Shown here piece by piece: positions 60,221 to 64,000 of a DNA stretch of 64,000 bases. The notes below the pieces were generated by a model. That model had not been told where the DNA came from. It was given only the letters and a program-made list of their open reading frames with translations, and did not search any database. Origin of the DNA: Ligilactobacillus pobuzihii E100301 = KCTC 13174 (lineage in GTDB: Bacteria; Bacillota; Bacilli; Lactobacillales; Lactobacillaceae); the NCBI RefSeq assembly GCF_000349725.1, contig NZ_KB714693.1, forward strand, positions 279,770 through 343,769. Direction: 5' to 3'. Every line of letters begins with the position of its first letter. Position 1 is the first letter of the stretch. Both the position numbers and the translations under genes were made by a program.

Positions 60221-61081
60221 ATGAAAAATAAAAGTACTTCTTTTTGGTTATTTCTTGCACCAACTTTGATGGCCTTACTTTTGGTAGTGTTTATACCTGC
60301 CTTAGTTGGACTGTTTTATTCCTTTACTAATTGGGATGGATTGTCATTTACCAATTTTGTTGGATGGAATAACTATTTGTCTTTAATGTCAGATAAAGAC
60401 TTTATTTCAGCGTTTTGGTTTACTGTTAAATTTGTAGTTGTTACTGTTATTCTATTAAATGTCATTGGGTTGGGATTAGCACTGCTAGTTACCCAGAAAT
60501 TTAAAGGAAATAACTTTTTGAAAACGGTATTTTTTATGCCAAACCTGATTGGTGGATTAATTCTAGGGTTTATCTGGCAATTTATTTTTACTGAGGTTTT
60601 TCCTGCATTAGCAAACAATCTTGGACTTAATTTTCTAAACGGATGGTTAACAAACCAAGCAACTGGTTTTTGGGGGTTGGTAATTGTAACTGTTTGGCAA
60701 ATGGGTGGGTATATTATGATCATTTATATAGCATACTTACAAAATATACCTGATGAAATCATAGAAGCAGCTAAAATTGATGGGGCAAGTGCTTGGCAAA
60801 GGTTTGTTAATATTACATTTCCTATGATTGCACCTGCTTTCACTGTTTGTATGTTTTTGACGCTCTCAAATGGATTCAAGATTTATGATCAAAACCTGTC
60901 TTTGACAAACGGTGGTCCTTATAAATCAACTCAGATGTTAGCACTGAATATTGTTAATACTGCTTATACAGAAAATGATTTTGCAAGGGCTGAAGCTAAA
61001 GCCATAATTTTCTTCATTATTGTTGCAAGCATCGCGCTGATTCAAGTTTATTATAATAAAAAGAAAGAAGTTGATTTGTAA
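60221..61081 (+). CDS. Sugar ABC transporter permease (MalF/MsmF-like)
   Basis: 286 residues, six helices. EAA loop EAAKIDGASAWQRFVNITFP is the ATPase contact. Lacks the extra domain of classical MalF (over 400 residues), so it is nearer to MsmF-type permeases. The stop overlaps the start of the next gene by one base. Confidence 0.9.
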   Translation: MKNKSTSFWLFLAPTLMALLLVVFIPALVGLFYSFTNWDGLSFTNFVGWNNYLSLMSDKDFISAFWFTVKFVVVTVILLNVIGLGLALLVTQKFKGNNFLKTVFFMPNLIGGLILGFIWQFIFTEVFPALANNLGLNFLNGWLTNQATGFWGLVIVTVWQMGGYIMIIYIAYLQNIPDEIIEAAKIDGASAWQRFVNITFPMIAPAFTVCMFLTLSNGFKIYDQNLSLTNGGPYKSTQMLALNIVNTAYTENDFARAEAKAIIFFIIVASIALIQVYYNKKKEVDL

Positions 61082-61893
61082 TGAAAAAAGGTAAATTATC
61101 AATTGTTATTTTGGGTATTTTACTCGCTGTTTTATGGCTTTTTCCTTTTTATTTATTACTAACGAACTCTTTTAAAACTCCAAAGGGAATTTTTAATTCT
61201 GTTTTGAGTTTACCAGATAAGTTCTTCACAATTTCTAATTATCCCGAAGCCTATGAAGCGTTAAATTTTTTGAGCTCGTTCCTTCATTCGCTGATCATTA
61301 CTGTAATTAGTGTTATTTTGTTAGTTTTTTGTTCAGCAATGGCTGCATATGCCCTACAAAGAAATCATAGCCGTTTAAGTTCGTCAATATTACTTCTGTT
61401 TATTTCGGCTATGATTATTCCCTTCCAATCTGTAATGATCCCGATGACTGCTTTGTTTGGAAAAGTACAGGCACTAAATATGTGGGGACTAATTTTTATG
61501 TACCTAGGTTTTAATGCTAGCTTATCAATTTTTCTATTTCAGGGTAGTATTGGCAGTATTTCAGAATCATTAGATGAATCTGCAGCAATGGAAGGAGCAA
61601 ATCATTGGCAAATCTTTAGAAAAATTATTTTTCCAATGTTGACTCCGATGTCTGTTACTGTTGCGGTTTTAAACATTGTGACGATTTGGAATGATTATTT
61701 GCTGCCATCATTAGTACTTCCAGAGGAACAGTATACAATTCCTTTACAAATGTTTATGTTCTTCGGACAATTTACAAAGCAGTGGCATTTAGCAATGGCA
61801 GGCTTAACTTTGGCAATTATTCCGGTAATTATTTTCTATATGTTTAGTCAGAAGTATATTATTAAAGGGATGACCGAAGGAGCAGTTAAATAA
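61081..61893 (+). CDS. Sugar ABC transporter permease (MalG/MsmG-like)
   Basis: 270 residues, six helices; EAA loop ESAAMEGANHWQIFRKIIFP. Second half of the permease pair, one base overlap with the previous gene. Confidence 0.9.
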   Translation: MKKGKLSIVILGILLAVLWLFPFYLLLTNSFKTPKGIFNSVLSLPDKFFTISNYPEAYEALNFLSSFLHSLIITVISVILLVFCSAMAAYALQRNHSRLSSSILLLFISAMIIPFQSVMIPMTALFGKVQALNMWGLIFMYLGFNASLSIFLFQGSIGSISESLDESAAMEGANHWQIFRKIIFPMLTPMSVTVAVLNIVTIWNDYLLPSLVLPEEQYTIPLQMFMFFGQFTKQWHLAMAGLTLAIIPVIIFYMFSQKYIIKGMTEGAVK

Positions 61894-61912
61894 GAGGATA
61901 TGATTTTGACAT

Positions 61913-62563
61913 ATGAGTAATTCAAAAAGTAAGTATGGGCGCGTATTGTATAAACTGGGTAATGGTTTAGCTTCCTTAGTATCGACAAATGTTGCTTGGT
62001 TAATAATCTGTATCCCGGCATTTATATTTGCGATAGTTTCATTTAGTTCATCGGATTTTATGTTACAACCAATGAATTTGATACTATTGGCACTTTTATT
62101 TTCCGTTTTTGTTATACCTGCATATTCAGCAGTTTTTCAAATTTTAATAGAAAGATCATCTACTAAAGAAAGTTGGTTGTTTAAAAAAACAATTAAACAA
62201 TATTTTGACAATCTGAAGAAGATTAAGCCCAATTTCTTTTTTGGAATTTTTCTAACATTTGAAATAGTAATGATTTTGGTCAATAAAAATAACGTTGCAC
62301 TAACAACTTTTCTAATAACTATAGGTATTGTTATTTTAGGAATTTTATTTGTGTATAGTGTAAGCTGTTCGGATAATGTTAATAAAAACTGGCAACAAAT
62401 TATGGTTGAACATCCGTTTAAAATGATAGTCGAGGCAATATTGATAATATTAGCGCTCATGATAAATACTAATTTGTTTTTGTCTTTTTTCTTGCTACTG
62501 TTCAGTGCATCACTGCCAGGACTCGTTGGGATTTTTATGTTTAAAGATTGTATTGTAGAATAG
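61913..62563 (+). CDS. DUF624 (YesL-like) membrane protein
   Basis: 216 residues, five or six helices, no soluble domain. The start YKLGNGLASLVSTNVAWLI and the later LPGLVGIF fit DUF624. These proteins often lie beside CUT1 sugar transporters; the role is not known. AGAGGA is 13 bases from the ATG, a weak spacing. Same AT-rich base use as the permeases. Confidence 0.75.
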   Translation: MSNSKSKYGRVLYKLGNGLASLVSTNVAWLIICIPAFIFAIVSFSSSDFMLQPMNLILLALLFSVFVIPAYSAVFQILIERSSTKESWLFKKTIKQYFDNLKKIKPNFFFGIFLTFEIVMILVNKNNVALTTFLITIGIVILGILFVYSVSCSDNVNKNWQQIMVEHPFKMIVEAILIILALMINTNLFLSFFLLLFSASLPGLVGIFMFKDCIVE

Positions 62564-62628
62564 AAATTAAAAATACTTGAATATAATATTTCTTTCAATA
62601 TTATTTGGGAAAAGGTGACTTTTATATT

Positions 62629-63735
62629 ATGGTTGAGCTTAACTTAGAACACATTTATAAAAAATATGATAATGCTGATGATTATTCAGTAACTGATTTT
62701 AACTTGGATATCAAAGACCGTGAATTCATTGTTTTCGTTGGACCTTCTGGGTGTGGGAAATCTACGACTTTGCGTATGATCGCAGGTCTAGAAGATATTA
62801 CAAAGGGAGACTTAAAAATTGATGGTAAAATCGTCAATGATGAAGCCCCTAAGGACAGAGATATTGCTATGGTATTTCAAAACTATGCGTTATATCCTCA
62901 CATGACAGTTTACGATAATATGGCTTTTGGATTAAAGTTACGCAAATATTCAAAAGAAAAAATCGATAAACAAGTTCATCATGCAGCGGACATTTTAGGG
63001 CTAGAAGAATATTTAGACCGGAAACCAGCCGCTTTATCAGGTGGACAACGTCAGCGTGTTGCTTTAGGGCGTGCAATTGTCCGGGATGCTCCAATTTTCT
63101 TGATGGATGAGCCACTTTCAAACTTGGATGCCAAATTACGTGTGGCGATGCGGGCTCAAATCGCTAAATTACATCAAGACTTAGAAACAACAACGATTTA
63201 TGTTACACATGATCAGACAGAGGCAATGACGATGGCGGATCGAATCGTGGTTATGAAAGACGGTGAAGTTCAACAAATTGGTACTCCACAGGAAGTTTAT
63301 GACTCACCAACGAATGTATTTGTGGGTGGTTTTATTGGAGCACCCGCAATGAACTTTTTCAATGTTACTTTAGATGGTGAATATATTTTTGACGAGGGCA
63401 AAAACTTTAGATTAAAAGTTCCGGAGGGTTGCTTAAAAGTCTTACGTGATAAAAGGTATGATAAGCAAAAATTAGTCTTTGGGATCCGTCCTGAAGATAT
63501 GCATACTGAACAAGCCTTTATTGAAACTTTCCCTGAATCGCTTGTCAAAGCAACTGTATCAGTTTCTGAATTATTGGGGGCTGAGTCACAATTGTACAGT
63601 AAAGTTGGTGAGACAGAATTTGTCTGCAAGGTCGATGCACGTGATTTTGTTAAACCGGGTTCAGAAGTTACGATGGGTGTCGACTTGAATAAAGCACATT
63701 TCTTTGATCCAGAATCAGAAAAAGCAGTGTATTAA
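62629..63735 (+). CDS. msmX: Sugar ABC transporter ATPase (MsmX/MsmK type)
   Basis: 368 residues from ATG 62629 (AAAGGTG upstream; TTG 62605 overlaps that site). Walker A GPSGCGKST, Q-loop FQNYALYP, signature LSGGQRQR, Walker B FLMDEPLSNLDA, H-loop VTHD; C-terminal TOBE regulatory domain with FGIRPEDM. Energises the permease pair; such ATPases may serve several sugar transporters. Confidence 0.93.
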   Translation: MVELNLEHIYKKYDNADDYSVTDFNLDIKDREFIVFVGPSGCGKSTTLRMIAGLEDITKGDLKIDGKIVNDEAPKDRDIAMVFQNYALYPHMTVYDNMAFGLKLRKYSKEKIDKQVHHAADILGLEEYLDRKPAALSGGQRQRVALGRAIVRDAPIFLMDEPLSNLDAKLRVAMRAQIAKLHQDLETTTIYVTHDQTEAMTMADRIVVMKDGEVQQIGTPQEVYDSPTNVFVGGFIGAPAMNFFNVTLDGEYIFDEGKNFRLKVPEGCLKVLRDKRYDKQKLVFGIRPEDMHTEQAFIETFPESLVKATVSVSELLGAESQLYSKVGETEFVCKVDARDFVKPGSEVTMGVDLNKAHFFDPESEKAVY

Positions 63736-63746
63736 TTAAAAAATAG

Positions 63747-63812
63747 GAAGTCAGCTATTAATTTGGACAAAGAATTAGTTATCATAGTCCAGTTAATATG
63801 GTTGGCTTTTTA
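63747..63812 (+). terminator. Terminator-like hairpin after the ATPase gene
   Basis: AAGTCAGCTATTAA pairs imperfectly with TTAATATGGTTGGCTT with an inner GGAC / GTCC, followed by T5. Confidence 0.55.
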
Positions 63813-63950
63813 AATTGGTTATGTTAATGACAAGCTCAACTATAAACTAACACTAATGAATTTGATTAAAAACATAGGATTCGAAAAAATTACGCAAATG
63901 AATTAAAATGGAATTGTAAAAAGGTTTATGTAATGAAAGGGGATACTATG

Positions 63951-64000
63951 ATGACAAAGACTGCTGCAGTTATGATCGCAGACGGCTGTGAAGAAGTTGA
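63951..64000 (+). CDS. DJ-1/PfpI family protein, 5' end only
   Basis: Starts at ATG 63951 or 63948 behind GAAAGGGG; the 16 visible codons (TKTAAVMIADGCEEVE) are the N-terminal strand and catalytic-type Glu of DJ-1/ThiJ/PfpI proteins. Runs off the window. Confidence 0.75.
   Translation, partial: MTKTAAVMIADGCEEV

Noticed and set aside
62137-62598. Minus-strand 153-codon frame
   Set aside because: Shadow of the DUF624 gene, without ribosome site or known motif.

Overview
The window is low-GC Firmicutes DNA with short intergenic gaps, strong AGGAGG-type ribosome sites and frequent TTG starts. The gene content points to Lactobacillaceae: mannose-class PTS under a LevR-type sigma-54 activator, maltose phosphorylase with beta-phosphoglucomutase, FMN lactate oxidase, water-forming-type NADH oxidase, a DUF4811 protein beside a DHA2 exporter, and a Tyr T-box in front of an NhaC-family carrier. 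Genus is not decided here. All calls were made by reading the sequence; no search was run.

Layout. 0-1.5 kb: 3' part of a DHA2 exporter plus a DUF4811 protein. 1.6-1.9 kb: a degenerate tandem repeat with a fixed 41-bp period. 2-5.7 kb: a DnaE-like DNA polymerase with a PHP domain, of the kind seen in phages. 5.9-12.5 kb: S66 peptidase, MMPL exporter, two TetR regulators and a small membrane protein with a clear promoter and operator. 13-20 kb: a frameshifted P1 peptidase, a glycerophosphodiesterase, relics of an ECF S-component and an MFS transporter, a fused ABC exporter and an APC permease. 20.4-26.8 kb: lactate oxidase and a formate/nitrite-type channel, divergently transcribed with cre sites, then an orphan FtsX-type permease and a tyrosine phosphatase. 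27-36 kb: ROK fructokinase, LevR-type activator, sigma-54 promoter, PTS EIIA-EIIB-EIIC-EIID and a GH13 glucosidase. 36-41 kb: an Ig-like coiled-coil membrane protein, a MetE-like protein, and an unusual RHH/SPFH/membrane-anchor operon. 41-48.6 kb: lipoprotein, P-type ATPase, NADH oxidase, GNAT acetyltransferase and a small unknown gene. 48.7-50.4 kb: T-box and NhaC carrier. 50.5-63.7 kb: a maltose/maltodextrin regulon (GH65 phosphorylase, beta-PGM, LacI regulator, GH13 glucosidase, GH13 neopullulanase-like enzyme, binding protein, two permeases, a DUF624 protein, an MsmX-type ATPase) tied together by three 14-bp palindromes. The window ends in a DJ-1/PfpI gene.

Three things are least explained by known annotation. 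First, a family of about 125-bp units, each able to fold into two stacked stems: six in tandem between the PTS EIIB and EIIC genes, one in front of the acetyltransferase, two diverged ones in front of the NADH oxidase, and decayed traces in front of the ATPase. The stem sequences differ between units while pairing is kept, and the units end just before ribosome binding sites. Second, an operon in which a ribbon-helix-helix domain is fused to what looks like the OB fold of NfeD, next to an SPFH protein without a membrane segment and a separate single-pass membrane protein. Third, an interspersed multi-hairpin element of about 110-215 bp (ten loci) sitting mostly at gene 3' ends, with one locus where one subtype sits inside another.

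Maltodextrin would be imported by the binding-protein transporter, trimmed by the GH13 enzymes, phosphorolysed to glucose and beta-glucose 1-phosphate, and the latter converted to glucose 6-phosphate. The genes for the transporter and the DUF624 protein (58.8-62.6 kb) look different in base use from their neighbours.
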